From RAM1 sp943372585 (GTDB lineage: Bacteria; Pseudomonadota; Gammaproteobacteria; Burkholderiales; Burkholderiaceae_C), in contig CALRZF020000096.1 in NCBI GenBank assembly GCA_943372585.1, positions 1-11,523 of the forward strand: a DNA stretch of 11,523 nucleotides. The letters run 5' to 3'. The notes under the pieces are model-generated. The model was not told where the DNA came from. It searched no databases and saw nothing but the letters and a program-made list of their open reading frames with translations. A program made the position numbers and the translations under genes. Within the stretch, counting starts at the first letter, position 1; every line of letters begins with the position of its first letter. Shown here piece after piece: positions 6,052 to 11,523 of the stretch.

Positions 6052-7017
6052 TTATTGCTGGACCTGCAGGCCGGCGGCCTTGACCAGGGCGGCGTTGCTC
6101 TTGATCTCGTCGCGGATGTAGGCGTCAAACTGCTCTGGCTTCATCGTCCAGGCGTCCGCACCCAGGCGTGCAAAGCGGTCTTTTACCTCGGGCGTGGCCA
6201 GGGCCTTGACCAGTTCGTCGTTGAGCCGGTTCACGATCTCGCGCGGGGTCTTGGCGGGCGCCATCATGCCGATCCAGAAGTTGAACTCCGAGCCCGGCAC
6301 ACCGGCCTCCGCCGTGGTGGGTACATCGGGCAAGGCCGCGGCGCGGCGCGATGAGCCCACAGCCAGCGCGAGCAGGCGGCCGTCCTTGATGTGGCCGATC
6401 ACCGGCGAGATGGGCGAGAAGTAATAGTCCAGCCGGCCCGCCATCACTTCGGTCACGGCGCCGGCCGAGCCGGTGAACGGGATGTGCACGGCATAGAACT
6501 GGCCGGCCATCTTGAACTTCTCGGCGTTCAGGTGGGTGGCGCTGCCCTGGCCGGCGGAAGCGTAGTTGAACGAGCCCGGCTTGGCCTTGGCGGCCTGCAC
6601 CAGTTCCTTGACGGACTTGATGTTGCGCGACGGCGCCATTACCAGCACATTGGGCGTGGAGGCGATGGGGCTGATACCTGCGAAGTCTTTTTCGGTGTCA
6701 AACGGCAGCTTGGCGAAGGTGGACGGGCTCACCGTGTGCGACGAGCTGTGGATCATGATGGTGTAGCCGTCGGGCGCGGCCGTGGCCACCGCCTGCTGGC
6801 CGATGGTGCCGCTGGCGCCACCGCGGTTGTCGATGATCAGCTGCTGGCCCATGCTGGCGCCCATCTTGTCGGCAATGGCGCGCGCAATGATGTCGGTGGT
6901 GCTGCCCGCCGCGAAAGGCACCACCACGCGGATGGGCTTGCTGGGGTAACCGCTTTGGGCAAAGGCTGTGCTGGCAACCGTCAAGGCGGCCAGGATGGCG
7001 ATACGTACCGGTTTCAT
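6052..7017 (-). CDS. Bug-family periplasmic receptor (tripartite tricarboxylate transporter substrate-binding protein)
   Basis: A 321-residue exported protein of usual Bug length. The N-terminus is a signal peptide (MKPVRIAILAALTVASTAFA, cut likely after Ala20). The mature start has the family pattern YPSKPIRVVVPFAAG followed by TDIIARAIADKM, LIIDNRGGASG and AAPDGYT, then SFNYASAGQGSATHLNAE and the late AEAGVPG segment that are typical of Bug receptors. These proteins bind carboxylates such as sugar acids or aromatic acids in the periplasm and hand them to a TctA/TctB membrane pair. No permease gene adjoins it in block B; the nearest TctBA pair is in block A on the same strand. It is the first gene of block B, with an excellent Shine-Dalgarno (AAAAGGAG, minus strand of 7023-7030) and a dedicated AT-rich control region upstream. 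Confidence 0.93.
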   Translation of the reverse strand: MKPVRIAILAALTVASTAFAQSGYPSKPIRVVVPFAAGSTTDIIARAIADKMGASMGQQLIIDNRGGASGTIGQQAVATAAPDGYTIMIHSSSHTVSPSTFAKLPFDTEKDFAGISPIASTPNVLVMAPSRNIKSVKELVQAAKAKPGSFNYASAGQGSATHLNAEKFKMAGQFYAVHIPFTGSAGAVTEVMAGRLDYYFSPISPVIGHIKDGRLLALAVGSSRRAAALPDVPTTAEAGVPGSEFNFWIGMMAPAKTPREIVNRLNDELVKALATPEVKDRFARLGADAWTMKPEQFDAYIRDEIKSNAALVKAAGLQVQQ

Positions 7018-7053
7018 GGTGTCTCCTTTTAAAACTGAAAAGCGACAGCTTTA

Positions 7054-7064
7054 ATTAACCAAAT
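7054..7064 (-). promoter_or_regulatory. Operator-like repeat copy, proximal
   Basis: ATTTGGTTAAT on the minus strand, identical to the copy at 7149-7159. It overlaps the imperfect palindrome TTAACCAAATTGATAA (7055-7070 region) and lies over the predicted transcription start of the Bug operon, where a bound repressor would block initiation. Regulator not in the window. Confidence 0.45.
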
Positions 7065-7083
7065 TGATAATTGAATATTGAAT
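7063..7083. repeat. Triple 7-bp tandem repeat in the control region
   Basis: ATTGATA (7063-7069), ATTGAAT (7070-7076) and ATTGAAT (7077-7083) follow one another without gap; the first differs from the others in its last two bases. The repeat overlaps the predicted -10 region. It could be phased binding half-sites or simply AT-rich sequence. Confidence 0.5.
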
Positions 7084-7148
7084 TGGGCGATGCAATTCTA
7101 GGTGAATCAAGGGGAAAATCAAATAATAGCCATGGGAAAACAAGATCT

Positions 7149-7159
7149 ATTAACCAAAT
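7149..7159 (-). promoter_or_regulatory. Operator-like repeat copy, distal
   Basis: Second exact copy of ATTTGGTTAAT on the minus strand, 95 bp upstream of the proximal copy and only 8 bp from the stop codon of the block A enzyme gene. On the plus strand it is part of ACCAAATGGT (7153-7162), an ACCA/TGGT inverted repeat with a 2-bp centre. Confidence 0.45.
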
Positions 7160-7166
7160 GGTGATT

Positions 7167-8540
7167 TCATGCAATGGCCGCCAAGCTGTCCCAATGGGGA
7201 TGGACCGATGAGGCGAAGCCCACTGCCGCATGCACACTGGCCAGGCTGATGCGGCCGCCGCGAACGTGCAGGCGAGGGCGTTGCCCGGCGGCGTAAAGGT
7301 CGCCATGTGCGCTGGCAAACGCGGCAGCCTCCCCGGCGGGCGCTGTGCCGAAGCCGTCCACATAGTGGTGTCCGTTGCGCTCGATGTGCGTGATGCCCAG
7401 GCTGCTGGCCAACGCGCAGTCTTGCTGCACGGCCAATCCGGCCTGGCAGGTCAGGTCTTCACCTGACAGCAGCAATTGCCCCGGCGACTGCGCCACAAGC
7501 ACGGCGTTGTGCAGCGACCGGTAAATGCCTTTGCACGCCTTGCTGGAAATACCGCGATAGCCCAGCGCAATGCCCTGCTCAAAGGCATCGGCCTGGTCAT
7601 CGGATTCATCCAGGATGACCGGCACGCTGATGCCCAGCCCGGCAATGGAGGATTGCAGCGCCAGTGCGCGCGCCAGCGGTTGCTCCAGCAGCAGGGTGCG
7701 TGACAGCAGCCCCTGCAAAACGGCTTGCGCGGTCAGTGCGCGCCAGAATTCACCGAGCGACTGGGCTGAGCTGAATGTCTCATTGCCGTCCAGCGTCACC
7801 CGGTAGTCGCCCGCGCGTGCATCCAGCAAGGCTGCAATACGCGTGAGCCGTTGCACGTCCGCGTCCAGTTGCCCCGACAGTTTGAGTTTGAAATGGTGCA
7901 GGCCGCCCTGTGCAATGGCCGCCTCCAGCGATGCGGGCAACCCGTCGCGGGGGTCCGCGTCCGGTGTGTCTGCCAGTTCGCTTTCGGTGATGCGGTCCGC
8001 CAGGCCCACCGTGTGCCGCAACACCACACCAGCGGGCGCCTGCGCCACAAGCTTCCTGCTGAAAGGGTCGCCCAGCGCGCCCGAGCGCAGGCCGCCGGAC
8101 CACGTCAATCCGCAGGCGCGCAGCGCGGCGTCGGCCACGGCCTTGTCCATCTGCGCCGTGCCGAACTGCGCCGCCAGGCGCGGCAGCCCGCGGGCGACGG
8201 TACGTGCGACAGACGCCTCGCCGGCTTGCGCGGACAGCTCCCATGGCGTGAGTGCCGCGCCTTCGCCCAGGTAGGCCTCGGCGGCGGCGCGAAGCGATTC
8301 GCGCAGCTGTGCAAAATTCTGCTCGTGCGTCAGGGCCGGGTTCTTGTCGAACCATTTCGGCACCATCAGCTCGGCGGTTGCACCCTCCACCGCACGGCCG
8401 TTGACTTGCGCAATCACACGCACGAACGCCTGCGGGCAATGTGTCACGGTGGCCGCGCCGAAGCGAAAAGGCAGCCGCAGGGTAACGGCGCGCTCGTACA
8501 GCTCGATGCTGCGCAGGCGCAAGTTCACAGCCTCATTCAT
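7167..8540 (-). CDS. Enolase-superfamily enzyme (mandelate racemase/muconate lactonizing-like)
   Basis: A 457-residue enzyme with the enolase-superfamily layout: N-terminal capping domain (to about 130) and a TIM barrel. The KxK motif is visible as HFKLKLSG (Lys218, Lys220), metal ligands as Asp251 in TLDGNE, Glu286 in LLLEQPLA and Asp311 in VILDESDD, and the opposing lysine as Lys334 or Lys337 in ISSKACKG. That set fits the muconate-lactonizing/racemase-type subgroup, which removes a proton alpha to a carboxylate to racemise, cycloisomerise or dehydrate. It is about 80 residues longer than usual for the family; the extra length appears to be in the 85-200 region and the C-terminus. Start 8540 is preferred over an in-frame ATG at 8591 because GGGAGG (minus strand of 8553-8548) lies 7 bases before it and it overlaps the upstream stop as ATGA. 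Last gene of block A. Confidence 0.85.
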   Translation of the reverse strand: MNEAVNLRLRSIELYERAVTLRLPFRFGAATVTHCPQAFVRVIAQVNGRAVEGATAELMVPKWFDKNPALTHEQNFAQLRESLRAAAEAYLGEGAALTPWELSAQAGEASVARTVARGLPRLAAQFGTAQMDKAVADAALRACGLTWSGGLRSGALGDPFSRKLVAQAPAGVVLRHTVGLADRITESELADTPDADPRDGLPASLEAAIAQGGLHHFKLKLSGQLDADVQRLTRIAALLDARAGDYRVTLDGNETFSSAQSLGEFWRALTAQAVLQGLLSRTLLLEQPLARALALQSSIAGLGISVPVILDESDDQADAFEQGIALGYRGISSKACKGIYRSLHNAVLVAQSPGQLLLSGEDLTCQAGLAVQQDCALASSLGITHIERNGHHYVDGFGTAPAGEAAAFASAHGDLYAAGQRPRLHVRGGRISLASVHAAVGFASSVHPHWDSLAAIA

Positions 8541-9367
8541 TGCAAAGCCTCCCAGGCGCCGCGCACATAGGCAGCGCTGGCGGCTGCACAAGACAGGGGA
8601 TCGGGTTCATAGATGAAGGGTTCGAGTGCGATCCAGCCCCGGTAGTTTTGTTGCTGCAGCACACGCAGCACCGGTGCGACGGGTGTGTCGCCCTGGCCGG
8701 GGCCGCGGCGGTTGCGGTCATTGAGCTGAACGTGGGCCACATGGCCGCTGGCCAGATACCGGGCCAGCACTTCGGCCGGTGCCTGCGCTTCGGTTTGCGA
8801 AGCGGCGCTCAGGTCGAACATCGTGCGCAGCGCGGGGGAGCCGATACGGTCCACGACGGCCGCCGCTTCGGCAACGGTATTGAGCACCGGCGTTTCAACG
8901 CGGGACAGGGGTTCTATGCAGTAGACGAGGCCGGCATCCTGCGCCACCCGGGCCAGTTGCGCCCAGCCGTCTTCGCAACGCGCAAGCGCATCGGCCACGC
9001 TTTGCCCCGGCGCCGGCGAGCGCTGCTGCGGCGAGCCATGCACCAGGACACTGGCGCCGCAGGCACGCGCAAAGCGAACCAGATGCGCCAGGAAGCTGAC
9101 GGTACGCGCATGAAGCGCCGCATCGGGAGTGGACAGTGACAGCCCGGTGGGCGCCACCAGCAGCCAGTGCAGGCTGGCGATCAACACGCCGTGGTCGGCC
9201 GCAGTACGCGCAAGGCGTTGGGCATCTGCCTCGTTCAGCGCTGACGGATCGTCGGCCAGTGTGAAAGGCGCCACTTCCAGTGCCTGGCAGCCCATCGCCG
9301 CTGCCAGGCGGCACTGCCCGGCAAACATCTGGTCGCGCAACACTTCATTGCACAGTGCAAGCTTCAT
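8537..9367 (-). CDS. Sugar-phosphate isomerase/epimerase-like TIM-barrel protein (block A)
   Basis: A 276-residue xylose-isomerase-like TIM-barrel protein, standard length. Metal ligands are visible as Glu152 in CIEPLS, Asp185 in TMFDLSAAS, His212 in HVQLNDRNR and Glu249 in ALEPF. The segment RGPGQGDTPVAPVL after the His is typical of the hydroxypyruvate-isomerase/ketose-3-epimerase-like branch, where GxGD holds the loop near the substrate. Likely reaction is isomerisation or epimerisation of a hydroxy-keto acid or ketose. It starts 1 bp after the tctA-like stop codon and ends with a 4-bp overlap with the enolase-superfamily gene, so the three are co-translated. The pairing of this fold with a TTT permease suggests an imported sugar acid. 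Specific substrate unknown. Confidence 0.86.
   Translation of the reverse strand: MKLALCNEVLRDQMFAGQCRLAAAMGCQALEVAPFTLADDPSALNEADAQRLARTAADHGVLIASLHWLLVAPTGLSLSTPDAALHARTVSFLAHLVRFARACGASVLVHGSPQQRSPAPGQSVADALARCEDGWAQLARVAQDAGLVYCIEPLSRVETPVLNTVAEAAAVVDRIGSPALRTMFDLSAASQTEAQAPAEVLARYLASGHVAHVQLNDRNRRGPGQGDTPVAPVLRVLQQQNYRGWIALEPFIYEPDPLSCAAASAAYVRGAWEALQ
8548..8553 (-). promoter_or_regulatory. Shine-Dalgarno that fixes the start of the enolase-superfamily gene
   Basis: GGGAGG on the minus strand, 7 bases before the ATG at 8540, inside the last codons of the upstream gene. It supports translation from 8540 coupled to the upstream TGA in the ATGA overlap and speaks against the longer in-frame start at 8591. 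Confidence 0.7.
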
Positions 9368-9368
9368 C

Positions 9369-10895
9369 TCAGTGCGCCTTCAAGCCGGCCAGTGCCCTGG
9401 CGCGCGCCCACCCGGCCTTGACGCCCCGGTTGAAGGAGGGCACGTACATGAGCATGGTGAAGATGGTCACGCCAGCCAGCAGCATGCAGATGGGGCGCGT
9501 GAAGAAGGGCGAGAAATCGCCGTCGCTGATGGTCAGGCCGCGGCGCAGGCTTTTGTCCAGGATGTCACCGAGCACCAGGCCCAGCACAAAGGGTGGGATG
9601 GGGTAGCCCCGGCGGCGCAGCAGGAACGCGCACACACCGACGGCCAGCATCAGGTAGACGTCGAACATGCGCGAGGCAATGGCGAAAGAGCCCACGGTGC
9701 ACATCACCATGACCACCGGCATGATGATGGAGCGCGGGATGCGAACGATCAGCAGCAGCGGCTTCACCAGGAACAGGCCGAAGAACAGCATGCCCAGCGT
9801 GGCCAGCAGCGTCATGGCCACCACGTCATAGACAAACTGGGGCTGGTTCACCATCAGCATGGGGCCGGGTTGCACGCCATGGATGATCATCGCCGCCATC
9901 AGCACGGCCGAAGGCGCCGATCCCGGAATGGCCAGCGCCAGGGCCGGGATGATGCCGCCGGGAATGGAGGCGTTGTCGCCCGTCTCGGCCGCGATCAGGC
10001 CTTCTACCGAGCCTTTGCCGTACTTTTCTTTTTCCTTGCTGGCACGGCGCGCGGCTGCATAGGAAGACCACGCGGCCATGTCTTCACCCACGCCGGGCAG
10101 CACGCCCACATAAACGCCGATCACGCCGGAGCGAAGAATGGTTTTCCAGTGGACCAGCACATCGCGGATGCGCGGCAGCACCGAATCGACGGCGTTCACC
10201 GTGGCGCGCTTCACCGGCTCGGACAGCACGGTCAGGATTTCGGCAAAGCCAAATGCGCCGATGAGCGCGGGGATCAGCGAAATGCCGCCTTCCAGGTTAT
10301 GGATGCCGAATGTGTAGCGGTTGGTCGCATGCAGGCCGTCCTGGCCGATCAGCGTGACGAACAGGCCCAGAAAGCCCATCAGCCATCCCTTGAGCGGGTC
10401 AGCGCCCGCGATGGAGCCGGACATCATCACGCCGAAAAGCGCCAGCCAGAACAGCTCGAACGAGCCAAACGCGAGCGCGGATTCGCCCAGCGTGGGTGTC
10501 AGCAATGCAAGGCACACCACGCCAAACAGCGACCCCAGCACCGAGCCCGTGGTGGCAATGCCCATGGCGCGACCGGCCTGGCCTTGCAGCGCGAGCTGGT
10601 GGCCGTCCAGGCAGGCGGCGGCATTGGCGGCAGTGCCGGGAATGTTCAGCAGGATGGCGGTGCGGCTGCCGCCGTAGATGGTGCCTACATAGGCGCAGAT
10701 CAGGATCAGGATCGCATCATTGGGCGGCATCTTGATGGTCATCGTCGTCAGCAGCGCGATCGCAAGCGTGGCTGAAAGCCCCGGCATGCATCCGATCAGG
10801 ATGCCCGCCAGCGTGGCGCCCAGCGCGTACGTCAGGGGCCAGAACGAGAAAAAACCGCCCAGCGATTGGCCGAGCAGATGCAAGCCGTCAAACAT
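9369..10895 (-). CDS. TctA-family large permease of a tripartite tricarboxylate transporter
   Basis: A 508-residue inner-membrane protein with about 11-12 hydrophobic segments, standard TctA length. Family signatures are clear: GILIGCMPGLSATLAIALL (31-49), YGGSRTAILLNIPG (74-87) and CLDGHQLALQGQAGRAMG, then in the second half the inverted counterpart GVLPGVGEDMAAW, SYAAARRASKEKEKYGKG, EGLIAAETGDNASIPGG and ALAIPGSAPSAV. The large subunit moves the carboxylate with a cation gradient, taking it from a periplasmic TctC/Bug receptor. A GAGG lies 7 bases before the ATG. It lies 24 bp after the tctB-like gene and 1 bp before the TIM-barrel gene, which ties transport to catabolism. Confidence 0.95.
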   Translation of the reverse strand: MFDGLHLLGQSLGGFFSFWPLTYALGATLAGILIGCMPGLSATLAIALLTTMTIKMPPNDAILILICAYVGTIYGGSRTAILLNIPGTAANAAACLDGHQLALQGQAGRAMGIATTGSVLGSLFGVVCLALLTPTLGESALAFGSFELFWLALFGVMMSGSIAGADPLKGWLMGFLGLFVTLIGQDGLHATNRYTFGIHNLEGGISLIPALIGAFGFAEILTVLSEPVKRATVNAVDSVLPRIRDVLVHWKTILRSGVIGVYVGVLPGVGEDMAAWSSYAAARRASKEKEKYGKGSVEGLIAAETGDNASIPGGIIPALALAIPGSAPSAVLMAAMIIHGVQPGPMLMVNQPQFVYDVVAMTLLATLGMLFFGLFLVKPLLLIVRIPRSIIMPVVMVMCTVGSFAIASRMFDVYLMLAVGVCAFLLRRRGYPIPPFVLGLVLGDILDKSLRRGLTISDGDFSPFFTRPICMLLAGVTIFTMLMYVPSFNRGVKAGWARARALAGLKAH

Positions 10896-10919
10896 GGCGG
10901 CCTCGTTGAACAGGAGTCG

Positions 10920-11429
10920 TCATGGCAGGCGAACCAGAAAAAGGGTTTGGAAAATAAAAGGGATGACGACAGCGCCGCCGACGGCCACTGCGGCAGCGAC
11001 CGCCAGGCCGCGCCCGGTCTGGCCCGCGGCCTGGCGCTCTTTCCATTGCAGCAGCGTGATGTGCGCAAACAGATACAGGCCTGCCGCCACACCGAAGTGC
11101 AGCGCATGGCCGACCAGGCCGCCGGCAAAACCCAGGCATAGCAGCAGCGTCAGGCCAATGCGCTGCCAGTCGGCGCTGCCCTCATCGTCAGCAACAAGCG
11201 CCTGCGCGCGCAGGGCTCGCATCGTGATCAGCAGACCGCAGATGGCGATGATCACGCCCAGGATGCCCGGCAAAAGCCCTGGCGCGCCAAACCACTGCAC
11301 GCCCTGGGATTCGAGGCGGTCGATACGCAGCGCGCCGACGGTAATCGCCGCGCCGAACACCACCCACATCGGGCCCCAGGTGCGGTCGGACTTTGAGGGC
11401 AGCGCAGGGCTGGCTGTAACTTCATTCAT
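10920..11429 (-). CDS. TctB-family small membrane subunit of a tripartite tricarboxylate transporter
   Basis: A 169-residue membrane protein with four to five hydrophobic segments (about 20-34, 51-70, 90-109, 112-127, 141-168). The FGAPGLLPGILG segment (47-58) corresponds to the Gly-Pro-rich turn before helix 2 that is the best conserved part of TctB proteins. TctB is poorly conserved in sequence, so the call rests on size, topology and position directly before the tctA-like gene. It joins TctA in the membrane; its own job is not well known. No strong Shine-Dalgarno is seen before 11429, so it may depend on translation of the gene upstream, 24 bp away. Confidence 0.85.
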   Translation of the reverse strand: MNEVTASPALPSKSDRTWGPMWVVFGAAITVGALRIDRLESQGVQWFGAPGLLPGILGVIIAICGLLITMRALRAQALVADDEGSADWQRIGLTLLLCLGFAGGLVGHALHFGVAAGLYLFAHITLLQWKERQAAGQTGRGLAVAAAVAVGGAVVIPFIFQTLFLVRLP

Positions 11430-11453
11430 GCTTTGGCGTGCCGGTGGTGGTGC

Positions 11454-11523
11454 TCAGGGCTTGGCAATGCCCAGCTTGTCGGGCGAAACCTTGGTTTTGC
11501 CGCTGTCATGCATCAGCCATGCA
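11454..11523 (-). CDS. 3' end of an unidentified gene, possibly the TctC-type receptor of block A
   Basis: Only the last 22 codons and the stop are present; the protein ends in DKLGIAKP after a WLMHDSGKTK stretch. The tail is too short for a family call. It is on the same strand 24 bp before tctB, and the usual order in TTT operons is receptor, small subunit, large subunit, so a TctC/Bug receptor is the first guess. An enzyme of the same pathway is equally possible. Confidence 0.5.
   Translation of the reverse strand, partial: AWLMHDSGKTKVSPDKLGIAKP

Larger units (their letters stand above)
7018..7166 (-). promoter_or_regulatory. AT-rich control region of block B with paired operator-like repeats
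   Basis: These 149 bp are far richer in A and T than the surrounding genes. On the minus strand a weak promoter can be read: TTGCAT (7095-7090), 17 bp, AATTAT (7072-7067), which would start the transcript near 7060, about 43 bases before the Bug ATG. The exact 11-mer ATTTGGTTAAT occurs at 7159-7149 and again at 7064-7054, the second right over the predicted start. GGGAAAA also repeats on the plus strand at 7112-7118 and 7134-7140. No convincing intrinsic terminator for block A is visible here, so read-through from the enzyme gene at 7167 is possible. The promoter call is weak; the repeats are directly visible. Confidence 0.55.

Noticed and set aside
4767..6083. 438-codon open frame on the plus strand across the oxidoreductase gene
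   Set aside because: It is antisense to a gene with clear family motifs, is rich in His, Gln, Arg and Val as expected from a GC-rich mirror frame, and shows no domain.
7018..7166. Small gene, tRNA or riboswitch in the AT-rich gap
   Set aside because: No open frame with a ribosome binding site, no cloverleaf, and no extended conserved stem arrangement was seen; repeats and promoter-like elements explain it better.
8541..8591. Longer start for the enolase-superfamily gene at 8591
   Set aside because: The extra 17 residues are Cys/Arg-rich and lie inside the upstream gene; a strong Shine-Dalgarno and an ATGA overlap favour 8540.
2718..9367. The two TIM-barrel isomerase-like genes as a recent tandem duplication
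   Set aside because: They share fold and metal-ligand order, but lengths and motif surroundings differ widely (CWWD and HVCDW against FDLSAAS and HVQLNDRN), so they are distinct families members.
9129..10775. 548-codon open frame on the plus strand across the tctA-like gene
   Set aside because: Antisense to a well-supported membrane permease; its His/Gln/Arg/Asp-rich composition is the reverse-strand image of hydrophobic codons, not a protein.

Overview
The window is GC-rich chromosomal DNA. Compact same-strand gene blocks, two tripartite tricarboxylate transporter (TTT) modules with a Bug-type periplasmic receptor, a bactofilin and generic sugar-acid enzymes point to a betaproteobacterium of the order Burkholderiales, probably Comamonadaceae (Acidovorax/Variovorax/Polaromonas type). 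That assignment is inferred from gene content. No rRNA, tRNA, CRISPR, insertion sequence or phage gene was seen.

Left part (1-2704). An AraC-family regulator (5' part only, minus strand) is divergent from an Fsr-like major facilitator transporter (plus strand). The short gap between them holds a perfect 8-bp inverted repeat that could be the regulator's operator. A 92-residue orphan gene (minus strand) meets the transporter tail to tail, and a bactofilin cytoskeletal gene (plus strand) follows. These genes look like ordinary chromosomal neighbours of the catabolic region.

Right part (2718-11523). All genes lie on the minus strand, so transcription runs from the right edge leftwards. Block A starts beyond the right edge: 3' end of an unidentified gene (a TctC-type receptor by position), tctB-like, tctA-like, a sugar-phosphate isomerase/epimerase-like TIM barrel, and an enolase-superfamily (mandelate racemase/muconate lactonizing-like) enzyme. 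Gaps are 24, 24 and 1 bp, then a 4-bp ATGA overlap. A 149-bp AT-rich control region (7018-7166) separates block A from block B: Bug receptor, Gfo/Idh/MocA oxidoreductase, DUF993 protein (NAL/dihydrodipicolinate-synthase-like fold with a likely Schiff-base lysine), and a second isomerase/epimerase-like TIM barrel. Gaps in block B are 82, 10 and 2 bp.

Together the two blocks look like uptake and breakdown of a sugar acid or similar polyhydroxy carboxylate. The TTT system would import it. The enolase-superfamily enzyme could abstract the alpha proton (dehydration or racemisation), the Gfo/Idh/MocA protein could oxidise a hydroxyl, the two TIM barrels could isomerise or epimerise, and the DUF993 protein could make the retro-aldol cut. 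Substrate and order of steps cannot be read from sequence. This five-enzyme set with split transporter parts is the best candidate here for an undescribed pathway. The control region carries an exact 11-bp repeat, ATTTGGTTAAT on the minus strand, twice and 95 bp apart, plus a triple 7-bp tandem repeat between the copies. This looks like a local regulator acting through DNA looping.
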